Below are positions 1 to 9,500 of a stretch of 64,000 nucleotides of DNA, in pieces. This DNA comes from Alphaproteobacteria bacterium. GTDB lineage: Bacteria > Pseudomonadota > Alphaproteobacteria > UBA828. The translations under genes were made by a program, and so were the position numbers. Position 1 is the stretch's first letter, and each line of letters starts with the position of its first letter. The stretch spans positions 1 to 64,000 of the forward strand of contig JAJDUK010000063.1 in the NCBI GenBank assembly GCA_022826665.1, written 5' to 3'. Under the pieces are notes generated by a model. That model was not told the DNA's origin, did not search any database, and saw only the letters and a program-made list of their open reading frames with translations.

Positions 1-114
1 GGCGGCATGCGCTGGACCGTCAACGGCGCCAACGCCATCATCGCCCTGCGCTGCGCCGTCGAGAGCAATCGCTTCGACGATTTCTGGGAACGGCGCGCCG
101 GCGCAGCAGCATGA
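1..114 (+). CDS. ISKra4-like transposase, C-terminal end (partial)
   Basis: An open frame enters from the left edge and stops with TGA at 112-114. Its tail reads RWTVNGANAIIALRC followed by SNRFDDFWERR, which matches the C-terminus I know from ISKra4-family transposases. In those proteins this block sits at the very end of the DDE domain, so only the last 37 residues of a much longer protein are visible. A stem-loop follows 50 bases downstream. Whether the element is complete cannot be judged from this window. The family call rests on this short motif only. Confidence 0.7.
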   Translation, partial: GGMRWTVNGANAIIALRCAVESNRFDDFWERRAGAAA

Positions 115-163
115 ATCTCACAAATCAGACGTACACCCCAATCGATCGTTCTCTAATATCTTA

Positions 164-185
164 AAGGACAATCTCGATTGTCCTT
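164..185. terminator. Perfect 9-bp stem-loop after the ISKra4-like tail
   Basis: AAGGACAAT (164-172) and ATTGTCCTT (177-185) form a perfect inverted repeat around a CTCG loop. It lies about 50 bases after the transposase stop and just before the left end of the IS4 element. It has no clear run of T, so it could be a weak terminator or a hairpin belonging to either element. Confidence 0.45.
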
Positions 186-195
186 AGGGACAGGA

Positions 196-1670
196 GTTAG
201 CCCCAATACTGTTCACTTGATGACTTTGATGCTGTTGACGGGATTGACGGCAGGACGAGGAGGGGTGTCGGGCCGGCGCAGTGGGAACTTGCTCAGTTTT
301 GCGTTTGACGGCGCGCGGGTTTTGCCGGTTTCGACTGGAGACAACACGTTCCTGAAGGATTTCGTCGAGGACGGCGTCATGGAAGGCCTTGCTCTTCCGA
401 GGGGGGGATGGCTATGGCGGCGGGCAGCTTTCGCCGCACCACGCGCACGGCGTGAAGGAAGGAGAGCCGGTCCGGGTCTTCGTCGGCTCTCAGCGCCGCC
501 TCGTGGATCAGGCTTCGGATGGCGAAGTGCGCCATCATGAGGCCATAGAACTCCTGGCGGACGAGGTCCGGCGTCTTGCTGCGCAGGACGATCCTGGCGC
601 CCCGCAGATGGGTCTTGAGTTCGTCGAGGGCGGTCTCGATTTCCCAGCGCTCATGATAGAGGGCCGCCAGCTCATGCGCTGGCGCCACGTCGTGGTCGAG
701 GATCGTGGTGAGCAGCCGATAGAACGGTTCGGCGCCGCCGACACCCTCCAACCGGTAGTCGATCGCCCGCACCGTGAGCCCGCCGCTCCGGTGGCGGCGA
801 TCCCGTTCCGAGGGATAGATCGTGCTCAGGTAAGAGCCGTCGGGCAATCGCCGGTCGGGGACCAGGCGCATGTTCTTCCTGACGCGCCAGAGCAGGTCGG
901 CCCCGCTGCCGCACGCCAGGGACCACAGCGCGAAGCCGAAGAACTGGCGGTCCGCCAAGCACAGCATGCCGGCCTCCAGACGGCCGAGCACGGCTTTGGC
1001 GAGCGCGATCTCGCTCGTCCCATAGCCCGCCATCTCGCTGGCAAACAGCACATGCGTACCGTTCTCCACCAGCGAAACGAAGCGCAACTGCGGGAAGGCG
1101 CTGCGGCCCCGGCTGGCGCCGGGCCGGCCGAACGCTGCGGCGTTCGACGCCTCGTCGGCAACGTCGAGGGTGCTGCCGTCCAGGCTCACCAGACGCCAGC
1201 GCCCATACCACGCCCCCCAGGTCACCCGATCCGCAATCGGCTTCACAACCGCGCCATGCAGACGGTGCAGCGGCTCCCAGCCAAGACGCGTGCGCGCCTG
1301 CGAGATCCCCGACTTGCCGGCCACCTCAAGCGCCTGCGACGGACCGGCCAGCCACTGAACCCCCTCCAGCAAGCAGCGCAGAACCTCGCGGTAGGACGAG
1401 TGCATGTAGAGCGCAAGCGCGATGACGTAGTACACCACCACAGGCGACGGAAGCGCGCGCCGGCGCTGGCTCGACCGCCCGGTATCCCGTAGAACAGACT
1501 GCACCGTATCCAGCGGAAACGTCTTCGCGATCACACCCAGACTGATGTAGTCGGTGACGCGAGAACCCGCCGGGAGAGCCCCAACAGTGCGTGACATCGC
1601 CCTGACCCCTGCTGCGTTCACAGGCCCGCGACCATAGCATCAATCCCTAAGTGATCAGTATTGGGCTAGC
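196..1670 (-). mobile_element. IS4-family insertion sequence, apparently complete (about 1.47 kb)
   Basis: Imperfect terminal inverted repeats flank a single intact transposase gene. The left copy (196-218) and the reverse complement of the right copy (1649-1670) share CCCAATACTG followed by TCACTT, with one substitution and one inserted base upstream. The element is about 1.47 kb, which is normal for the IS4 family. I could not identify a convincing target-site duplication, so the exact outer bases are uncertain by a few positions. The element sits between the ISKra4-like tail and the integrase gene. Confidence 0.75.
377..1621 (-). CDS. IS4-family transposase
   Basis: This 414-residue protein catalyses transposition of the element around it. 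The N-terminal third resembles the IS4-type N-terminal domain. The DDE residues fit the IS4 pattern: D in SLDGSTLDV, D in CLADRQFF, and the late Y-R-E-K signature in YHERWEIETALDELK. Length and residue order are normal for the family, with no internal stop or frameshift, so the gene is probably functional. The ATG at 1609 (MSRTVG) lies 12 bases upstream of the alternative at 1621 and cannot be ranked against it by sequence alone. Confidence 0.9.
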   Translation of the reverse strand: MNAAGVRAMSRTVGALPAGSRVTDYISLGVIAKTFPLDTVQSVLRDTGRSSQRRRALPSPVVVYYVIALALYMHSSYREVLRCLLEGVQWLAGPSQALEVAGKSGISQARTRLGWEPLHRLHGAVVKPIADRVTWGAWYGRWRLVSLDGSTLDVADEASNAAAFGRPGASRGRSAFPQLRFVSLVENGTHVLFASEMAGYGTSEIALAKAVLGRLEAGMLCLADRQFFGFALWSLACGSGADLLWRVRKNMRLVPDRRLPDGSYLSTIYPSERDRRHRSGGLTVRAIDYRLEGVGGAEPFYRLLTTILDHDVAPAHELAALYHERWEIETALDELKTHLRGARIVLRSKTPDLVRQEFYGLMMAHFAIRSLIHEAALRADEDPDRLSFLHAVRVVRRKLPAAIAIPPSEEQGLP

Positions 1671-1902
1671 CCGCCTTTCCCACCATAGTCATGACCGTGA
1701 CCCTGGTGAGAAACTACAGTTATATGTCTTGCCTCCTGATAGACTGACGTGGCTGGAGTTGTCTAAACGTCGAAATAATAATGGGTTATTTGACATTGAT
1801 CCCATCAAGAGCAATCTGGAGGTATCAGGAATGGGGCCAAATTGACTCTACCGTGTTGTGGGAGGTGTTGATTTTGATCGCGCGCCATGCCATCATGTCT
1901 CC

Positions 1903-3168
1903 ATGGCAAATCCCGGAAAACGCGTCGCCCGCGTCAAGCTCACCATCGCAAGGCGCGCCATCGACAACCTTGAGCCCGCAGAGAAGCCCTGGATCGCCTG
2001 GGACGACAGGCTCACCGGCTTCGGCGTCCTGGTGCATCCCTCGGGCGTCAAGTCCTTCATCGTCAACTATCGCCTCGGCTCAGGTGGCAGGTCGGCGCCC
2101 AACAAGCGGCTCGTCATTGGACGCTGCGACAGGTTAGCGCCCGAGCACGCACGGCGCGAGGCGCACAGGCTGCTCGGCATGGTCGCCATGGGCGAGGACC
2201 CAGCGGCCGAGCGCGCCAGGAGCCGCCGCATGCCGCCTCTCAAGCAGGCCTTCGAGGACTACATGAAGGCCAATCCCAAGCGGAAGTCGAGCACGAACGA
2301 GAACTACCGCGATCGCTTCGAGCGGCCTCTCGCCGACTGGCTTGCCCGTCCGCTCGACTCCATCACCCGCAGCGACGTGGAGGACCGCTTCAACCGCATC
2401 ACTGAGCAGCGCGGCTGGGCGACCGCCAACCAGTGCATCTCTCTGCTGCGCTCGGTGTATCGTCGGCCCTGCGTTGATTTTGAGGGGTTGGCCAATCCCG
2501 TCGATCTTTGGCTCGCGGGGGGCGGCAGGTTCCACCACAAGCCGCGCCGCAAGATCCCGCCGCCTGCCGAGATTCTGCCTTGCTGGCGGAGGGGCATCGA
2601 GGCGGTGGTGAGCAACCCCGCCATTCGGGACGTGTTCTGGTTCGGGATGTACACCGGCATGCGGCGCGGCGAGGTGCTGCCGCTTCGGTGGGATCGTGTA
2701 GACAGGGAGGCAGGGGTCTTCCGTGTGGACGAGACCAAGACCGGGGCGCCGCTGGAGCTGCCCATCACCCGGCAGCTGGCAGCCATTCTCGATCGCCGGT
2801 GGGCCGAGAGCGGCCATCTGGAAGGGGGCTGGGTGTTTCCCTCGGCCACCAGCCGCACGGGCTATTTCGTGAAGCTGACCTATTTCCATCGCCGCATCAG
2901 TGAGGCCGGCGGCGCGAAGTTCTGGTTCCACGGGATGCGCAACTGCTTCATCACGGTGGCGGAGCGCGAGTTGATGCTGCCGCACGCGCTGACCAAGCGT
3001 CTGGTCAATCATGCGCCACCCAACGACGTCACAGAGGGATATGCTGCCGACTGGACGATCGGGCAGCTGCGCGAGCCCGCTCAGCGCATCGCAGATTGCA
3101 TCGAAGGGTTGATGAAGGGAGATTCGGGGCACGTCAACGGCAAGATGGAGGCGCAGGCGGCGTCATAA
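1903..3168 (+). CDS. P4-type tyrosine recombinase (integrase)
   Basis: A site-specific integrase of about 421 residues that would insert and excise an accessory island. It has an N-terminal DUF4102-like arm (MANPGKRVARVKLT), a central core-binding region and a C-terminal catalytic domain. Catalytic residues are visible: R in TGMRRGE, K in DETKTG, H-x-x-R in FHGMRN, a second H in LVNHAPP and the nucleophile in EGYAAD. The start at 1903 was chosen because the family N-terminus begins there; the frame stays open upstream to 1858. No tRNA gene is visible beside it, so the attachment site is unclear. It lies just upstream of the three-gene candidate defence operon and may have delivered it. Confidence 0.92.
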   Translation: MANPGKRVARVKLTIARRAIDNLEPAEKPWIAWDDRLTGFGVLVHPSGVKSFIVNYRLGSGGRSAPNKRLVIGRCDRLAPEHARREAHRLLGMVAMGEDPAAERARSRRMPPLKQAFEDYMKANPKRKSSTNENYRDRFERPLADWLARPLDSITRSDVEDRFNRITEQRGWATANQCISLLRSVYRRPCVDFEGLANPVDLWLAGGGRFHHKPRRKIPPPAEILPCWRRGIEAVVSNPAIRDVFWFGMYTGMRRGEVLPLRWDRVDREAGVFRVDETKTGAPLELPITRQLAAILDRRWAESGHLEGGWVFPSATSRTGYFVKLTYFHRRISEAGGAKFWFHGMRNCFITVAERELMLPHALTKRLVNHAPPNDVTEGYAADWTIGQLREPAQRIADCIEGLMKGDSGHVNGKMEAQAAS

Positions 3169-3464
3169 CCTGGAGGTCGCAAGTTAAAGTTTTTGGGCCC
3201 GCAGCCGCCGAGACGGACACTCCTGAGACGAGGGTGTCGGTCCCGCAAGACCCGGAGAGACGTGTCCGTTCAGAATGTCTCTTACCGACCAAGCAGTGGA
3301 TGCGCGGCTAGATCAGCTAGCAAGATTACGGGCGGTGCGGTCGGCAAGGTGCTTTGTGAGCGCGCGAGGTCCGAGACTTTGCTTTGCCTGTTTCGTTTGC
3401 GCATGAGTTGAGGCCATGGGTCGCCATGGCGCGTGGAACCGGCGAGCGCGGGGGATAAGCGTCG

Positions 3465-4691
3465 ATGGTTGTGCCTCTAATGATCAGTAGCAAGGACGAC
3501 GACCTGGTCGGCGTCGCCCGCCGCTCCGACCCGCTGGGGTTGCTCGCGGTGTGGTCCGCCCGCGCCCGTGAGGCGGTGCCCCATCTGACGGAACAAACGA
3601 CGGAAGTACGCGGATTCCAGATTCTGGTTGAGGCGTTCCGGCTTTGGACCATCTTTGTGAACAGGGAGCCGCACCCCCCCGAGCGGCTCATGCAGTTCTT
3701 CATGCTCGTCGAGCAGGCGTTCGCCCGCACGGTCGGCTGCCGAGATGGCGACTGGCCGCTGCCGGGCGCACGACGCGTGAGGTCCCGCTTGGGCGAAATC
3801 CCTTGCGTCTCGGTGGCGGATGACAGGTGGCACCTTCTTGGAGGTCAGTTGGTCAACGGGATCTGGGGGCTCTACCGAGGCGCGGCCCGACGGGCGGGGC
3901 TGTTGGACGCCAATATGGCCTGGCTATCCGACGACACATTGGCGGCGGCGTCCGCCACCTCTTGTCTGCGCGACGCCGCTCTTGAACGGTTCCTCGGACT
4001 GATTGGGCGAGCAATGGACCGTGAAACCGTCGTCTTGCCCACCGACGGAAGGAATGCGCTCCCGAGCGTGCTGCGCAGGACGTTCGACGAGGTTCCGCTC
4101 AGAAGTCATCTCCGGGAAAGGCTCATCGACGGCCACGCTCTGAACCAGGCGCTCGCGAACAGGCTGGTTCCTTTGGAGCAGCTGAACCACCGGGAGTTTT
4201 TCAAACTGGCGGCGCTGGAACTCGGGGAACACAGCCCGGTACTGAATCGGATGATCGACTGCGAAAACCTGCTCGTAGTCCTGGAGGGTATCTTCTACCG
4301 ATTGTGTTGCGCCAAGGGCGAGTCGATCGAGGCGCTAGCGGAGTCTTTACCCGTGCATATGGGGGAGATTCAGAATGCCGGGGAGGCGTTTGCGGGTTCC
4401 GGCACGTACACGGGAGAGGCGGCAGGGAAAAGAGAGGCCCGGTTGTACGAGACAGTTGACACATCCAGCCGCGTAAGGCTCGCACGCTCCGTGTTGTCGC
4501 TACACCAAGCGGTAAGCGAAGAACGCCAACGCGCTGCCTGGGTGTGGGAAGATCAAGGGAAATTGCGGAGCGACGTCGACGTCGCGGAGCCAGATGAAGC
4601 CGATCTGAAAGTCGGACTGGCGTGGCGCAACGACTACTACCTGCGACCGCTGTCCAGCATCGCCCGGCAACTCGAGGAACTCGGGACTTGA
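3465..4691 (+). CDS. Unknown protein, first gene of the helicase/PLD operon
   Basis: A 408-residue soluble protein that I do not recognise with confidence. The N-terminus contains RRSDPLGLL and then a region ending LTEQTTEVRGFQILVEAFRLW. From memory this layout loosely recalls the DUF6361-type accessory proteins that sit beside PLD and helicase genes, but the match is weak. No nuclease, ATPase or membrane motif was found. Its stop codon overlaps the TTG start of the PLD gene (TTGA), so the two are translationally coupled. A GGGGGA purine run lies about 9 bases before the ATG at 3465. Its fixed position before a nuclease and a helicase suggests a recognition, adaptor or effector role. Confidence 0.8.
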   Translation: MVVPLMISSKDDDLVGVARRSDPLGLLAVWSARAREAVPHLTEQTTEVRGFQILVEAFRLWTIFVNREPHPPERLMQFFMLVEQAFARTVGCRDGDWPLPGARRVRSRLGEIPCVSVADDRWHLLGGQLVNGIWGLYRGAARRAGLLDANMAWLSDDTLAAASATSCLRDAALERFLGLIGRAMDRETVVLPTDGRNALPSVLRRTFDEVPLRSHLRERLIDGHALNQALANRLVPLEQLNHREFFKLAALELGEHSPVLNRMIDCENLLVVLEGIFYRLCCAKGESIEALAESLPVHMGEIQNAGEAFAGSGTYTGEAAGKREARLYETVDTSSRVRLARSVLSLHQAVSEERQRAAWVWEDQGKLRSDVDVAEPDEADLKVGLAWRNDYYLRPLSSIARQLEELGT

Positions 4692-6589
4692 GTAGCCTGG
4701 GCACGATCCGTGAGCGCATTGAGCGGGCTACGGGCTACTTCGCACGTCGCGAGGCCACGGTGCTCACTACATTCAACCTCAACGGCCGATTCCTCGAAGA
4801 GCAGGCACTGCCAGCGATTCTCGGCGTCGATGGCGCGCTTGCAGCCGTCCGGCACGCCGACCTGCATGGGCAATTGGCGGAGACGGAATGCACGGTCTTC
4901 TACGACCCCACGGTGGCGCCCGGTGTCTCCGGTAAGTTCCGCTACGTCGCCCGGCCCGTTCCGCTGCGCGCTCGTCTGTTCCATCCGAAACTGGTGATCA
5001 TCGCTGGAATATCCAAGGACGGGACGACCTGGGTGTATCTCGCCGTCTCGTCCGCGAATCTCACGTTGTCCGGCTGGGGACGCAACGCCGAGTCCTTCGG
5101 CGAGACGTGGATCCATACCAGGACTCAACAGACTTGGCATGGCCTTGATGGGTTCCTGGCGTGGCTGCAGGACTACGCAAACCTGGGCGGAGAGCCCGAC
5201 CGCCGGGATGCCGTGGCGGTTGTTCGAGAGGCGCTCGACCGGATGCCCAGCGGTTACCGATTCCGCGACGATGGCACGAAATTTTGGTCTGGCACTTTAG
5301 GCGCGCGTTTCTACTCGTCCGTGGTCGATACGGGGGGCTTGCCGACATTCCTCAAGATGGGTCGTTCACGTAGGCCGGCAGAACTTTGGGTGTACAGCCC
5401 ATATTGGGGCAGCGTCGCGGAGATGGTCGGCGAATTCGGCGCAAAAAGGACGGTCCTCGTTCCCGCCATGCGCGCCGATCGCAAAGCGATTGGGTTGTCG
5501 AAGAGCCAGCACGATACCGTCAAGGACATCGCCGAGGTTTGGCGCAACGAAAGCGAGAAGCAGGACGATCGCTTCTGGCACATGAAGGCATACTGGATTC
5601 GCCATGGGGAGCGCTTTTACACCAGCGTTGGAAGCTGCAACTTCACGGAGGCCGGACTCGCCGGCGCGAACGGCAACGTCGAAGCCATGCTCGTATTCGA
5701 GAACATGGAGCCCGATTGGCCTGAGGAAAGCGACACCGCCCGCCTGGAAGACCTTTCCGATCAATCGGCCGATGAAGAGGACGCGCCGGAGCCCGTTCCC
5801 GTGGTCATCGTCGTGGCATACGACTGGCGGTCGGAAAGCTGGCGTTGGTTCCTGGCCGCGGACGACTCGCAGGATGACTTCCGCCTGTCGCTGCCTACTG
5901 GCCGCGCCGCTTTCCGTATCGACCCGGGTTCTGGCGATCGCCGGGGCGATCCCCCGAGCTTCCCCGCACACTACCGAGTCACCTACACTCAGCACGCGGA
6001 ACGCAGGGAGTGGCAAGGGCAGGTCGTCGAACTCCACCTGGACCATACCCGACGAACCTACGGCAAACCCCTCTCGGCAAATGACATTCTCGAGAGCTGG
6101 CGCGTCCACGCGAAAACTGGGAGTCCCGGACCCCGGGGCGGTGGGGGCAACGGCAATGAGAACGGCGACGACCCGCAAGCCGAGGTACCGGCGGCTTTCG
6201 ATGCGGTGAACCTCTACGACCTATATCGCGCTATGCGAGCCTTGCGAACGCGACTCGGCGAACTCGAGACAGAGCCGCAGGCGCAGCGGGCGTTGCTGGT
6301 GGGACGGTCCGACAGTGTCGTGGCGCTTGCGCGCCTCGCCGATGGCGACGGCGAAGCCCCGGTTGTCCGGTACCTGGTGCTGCGCGAGTTGTCCAGCATC
6401 GTGGCGGACTGCAAGGGATCCTCATTGCACGGCGACCCCTTGCGCCGTGTGCGCGAGATGAAGCGCCGAGCGAAGGCGACAACGCTGAAACAGCTTGCTG
6501 CCGAGTTAAGGGGCGACCGGGAGAAAGCACGGAGGGTGCTGGACTGGTTCGAGAGGCGACTTGCGAAAATGGATCGTGCTGGAAGATGA
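4688..6589 (+). CDS. PLD-family nuclease with two HxK motifs
   Basis: About 633 residues. Two phospholipase-D-type phosphodiesterase motifs are visible: FHPKL near residue 99, followed by SSANLTLSGWG, and WHMKAYW near residue 298, followed by SVGSCNFTEAGL. Paired HxK...N motifs form the active site in PLD-superfamily nucleases such as DISARM DrmC and helicase-associated PLD proteins. An Asp/Glu-rich linker, a glycine-rich stretch and a charged helical C-terminus follow. I chose the TTG at 4688 because it overlaps the upstream stop as TTGA, has a GAGGAA ribosome site, and the residues just after it look like the domain start. The stop overlaps the next start (ATGA). It probably cuts or processes nucleic acid together with the helicase. 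Confidence 0.88.
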   Translation: MSSLGTIRERIERATGYFARREATVLTTFNLNGRFLEEQALPAILGVDGALAAVRHADLHGQLAETECTVFYDPTVAPGVSGKFRYVARPVPLRARLFHPKLVIIAGISKDGTTWVYLAVSSANLTLSGWGRNAESFGETWIHTRTQQTWHGLDGFLAWLQDYANLGGEPDRRDAVAVVREALDRMPSGYRFRDDGTKFWSGTLGARFYSSVVDTGGLPTFLKMGRSRRPAELWVYSPYWGSVAEMVGEFGAKRTVLVPAMRADRKAIGLSKSQHDTVKDIAEVWRNESEKQDDRFWHMKAYWIRHGERFYTSVGSCNFTEAGLAGANGNVEAMLVFENMEPDWPEESDTARLEDLSDQSADEEDAPEPVPVVIVVAYDWRSESWRWFLAADDSQDDFRLSLPTGRAAFRIDPGSGDRRGDPPSFPAHYRVTYTQHAERREWQGQVVELHLDHTRRTYGKPLSANDILESWRVHAKTGSPGPRGGGGNGNENGDDPQAEVPAAFDAVNLYDLYRAMRALRTRLGELETEPQAQRALLVGRSDSVVALARLADGDGEAPVVRYLVLRELSSIVADCKGSSLHGDPLRRVREMKRRAKATTLKQLAAELRGDREKARRVLDWFERRLAKMDRAGR

Positions 6590-9500
6590 CGCCGTTCACC
6601 GACCCCATTACCCCCGATGACGTTGTGGAACTGATCGACTTCACGGTTGCCGATCGGGAAACGGAATCGATGGCCCGGATGCAGCGCGAAGGCGTCGCGG
6701 CGCTCTACAACATCCTGTGCAAGGGTCCGGTCGCCTACCTTGCCGACGAGGTCGGCATGGGCAAGACGTACCAGGCGCTGGGGCTGGCCGCGCTGACGTG
6801 GAATCAGAAGCCGGGCGCACGCATTCTGTTCGTCAGCCCACGCCAGAACCTGCAGGAGAAATGGGTCGACGACTACAAGGGGTTCTTCGCCTCTAACTAC
6901 CGTCGCCAGCAGAAGATGGGCGATGACCGTGTCACCTCCGTGCTGTTCGGCGAGCCGGTCCACCGCCCCGTCGCCTTCGACAACCTGAGGAGCTGGACGC
7001 CGACGATCAGCATGCCGGAACAGATCGCCCCGTTCCTACGCCACACCAGCTTCATGCGACCGGTGTTTGTTGGTTCCGGCGAGCTGACCGGAGACATGGA
7101 TCAGCTATGGCGCCACTGGCGGGACCGATTTGAGAGCTGGACGCTCTTCGAGTCAAGACGACCGAGAGGGCTTTCGCCGGACAACGCATCCCGCGAACTG
7201 AATATCGCGTTTGCCCGAGCACTGAACGCAAAGCTCACCGCAGAGGCGCCATGGGGCGAGCCGTACTTCGACCTTGTCGTCGTGGACGAAGCCCAGTGTC
7301 TTCGCAATCCGGACAACCAAACCAATAGCGTGCTCTACGAGGCACTGAATTGTCAGGTCGCCAAGTGGTTGTTCATGAGTGCGACCCCGGCCCACGGCGG
7401 TCCAGGCGACATCCCGAGGATCGTCAACAAGTACCCGAATTGCGGGGAAATCCTTGATTGTGGGCTTACCAGCGACCTCGGAGAAATGCAGAAGGCGCTG
7501 GGGGACTTCATGGTCCGCCGCCAGCGGCGGTATCTCGCGAAGAATCGGCCGACCATGGTCTGCAAGAGCGAGTACCGGGACCACGACAGAAAGCGCTGGG
7601 CCGTCGAAGGGGCGGACATGTCCGCTTTAGGCACGTTGGCCATGGGCCTGGTCCAGAAAGGTCTGGTCGATGTCCTCGCGAGCCGCAACAACCGCTATCG
7701 AATCGGTTTCCTGTCGTCGTTCGAGAGCCTGCAAAGCTCGATTCGGCCCGTTGAAACAACCGCGGACTTCGAACACGACCACACGCAGGGATCGTTGCCC
7801 CACGCGGCGGACGGCAGCGTCGAGCGAGATGCCCCGGATGCGGGGTTCATCGACGAATTGACGTCGGACTTCCAGAGGCGCTTTGACATGCCGTTGCCTC
7901 ACGCCAAGGTCGACTCGGTCGTTGATCGGATAGCGCCTCTCGCGTTCGGTTCGGACGAGGAGGTGGGCGGCCACAAGTTCCTGGTCTTCGCCCGCCGCGT
8001 GAGCACCGTCCACACGCTGTGCGACCGGCTTGCCCAACGACACCGGCTGGCCGTCGAGGGGAGAATGCGCCGGTGCTGGAACGCCCAAGAGTTCGACTGG
8101 GCCGGGAACGACGTGGGCCACGAGGACGTAATCGACGGTGAAGACGCCGCGGACAGTGAGTCTCACGAAGACGCCCCGGGAGACGATCCTCTCCGGAGGG
8201 CGACGGCGAAGGGGGGCTGGCTCCACCGCTATCGGCAGACCTTCCGGGCAACCGGCCGAAACTCGCTGTTCTTCGAAGACGGCTGGCTGGAACGCCTGTG
8301 CCGGGCGGGTGGCGTGGACCCGATGGACGCCGCAGAGGCAATACCAGACGATATCTGGGCGGAGAGTTGGACCCATGCGGGCAAGGCTGCGGGTAGCGGA
8401 CGCCAGTACCGGGCAAACAGGCTGCGGTATCTTGCGGTACAAAGCCTTCGACGGGTACCCGAGGCATTTGGACTGAGCAAGGCGAGTGCCGAGCCATGGC
8501 GGGTCGCCTACGAGACCTGCCTTCACAATCACCTGGAGGAGGCCAAGCCCAATGCTGAACCGCACCGCGTCCACGATCTTTTCAACTGGCCCACCCTATG
8601 GACAAGGTGGGATTCCACTTTCGCCGGCAAGTGCCTAGCCCTTCCCGCGGACGATCCTGCCTGCGTCCGGGGCGAGGCTGGACGCGACGAGCTTTGCCGC
8701 CGACAGGCAGCGCGGACGATCCTCGGACAGACCTTCCGGCTCACCGACACCCTGCTCGACCTCTACTTCGCGGACGAAGCCGTTGGGAAGTCGAGCCACG
8801 AATTGGCCGAACGGTTTCTGCGTTGGTTGAAGTCCGACGACCCCGGCGCGGCGCAAGTCCGCAACGACTGTGTGCAATGGCTCGAACACCTTCGCCTTAT
8901 CGTGGATGGTTGCCTGGACGGGGCCGGTCGCCCTTGGCACGAGCTGGTCCATGAACAGGAGGAGACGTGGGCGCAGCTCTTCGAATCCGGGCCTGTGCTT
9001 GGCGTGACCGGTGGGTCCGGAGGACATCGCAGGGCGGTCCGCCAGTTCAGGACGCCGTCACTACCCCGCGTGATCGTCTGCACGGACACACTGAAGGAAG
9101 GCGTCGACCTACATCTGTTCTGCGATCACGTCCTGCACTACGGGGTCGCTTGGACGTCGGGCGACATGGAGCAGCGGGTCGGGCGCGTGGATCGCTACTT
9201 CTCGCAGATCGAGCGTCGATTGGCCGGTGAAGGTCCGCCGCCAGACGTGAAGTTGCACGTTGGCTATCCCCATGTCGTCGCGTCCTTGGAGCGCGGACAG
9301 GTCGAGCGTGTCATCCAGCGGCAGAGAGACGTGGAAGCGCTGATGGACTCACCGCTCGCCGGGACAGGAGACGACGAACGTGAGCTAGGGGAAGATGCGA
9401 GTGTTCGTCTGCCGAGTGGCCGACAAGACAGGCAGCCCTTCGGCGAGTTGCGCTTCCCGAACCGGCGGCGGAGCATCGCTGCCGTTTCGAACCGCGCCGC

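Noticed and set aside
389-1492. Long plus-strand frame across the IS4 element
   Set aside because: It is the antisense shadow of the transposase, which has clear DDE motifs on the other strand.
2134-3132. Long minus-strand frame in the integrase gene
   Set aside because: The plus-strand frame holds all tyrosine recombinase residues; this is a high-GC shadow.
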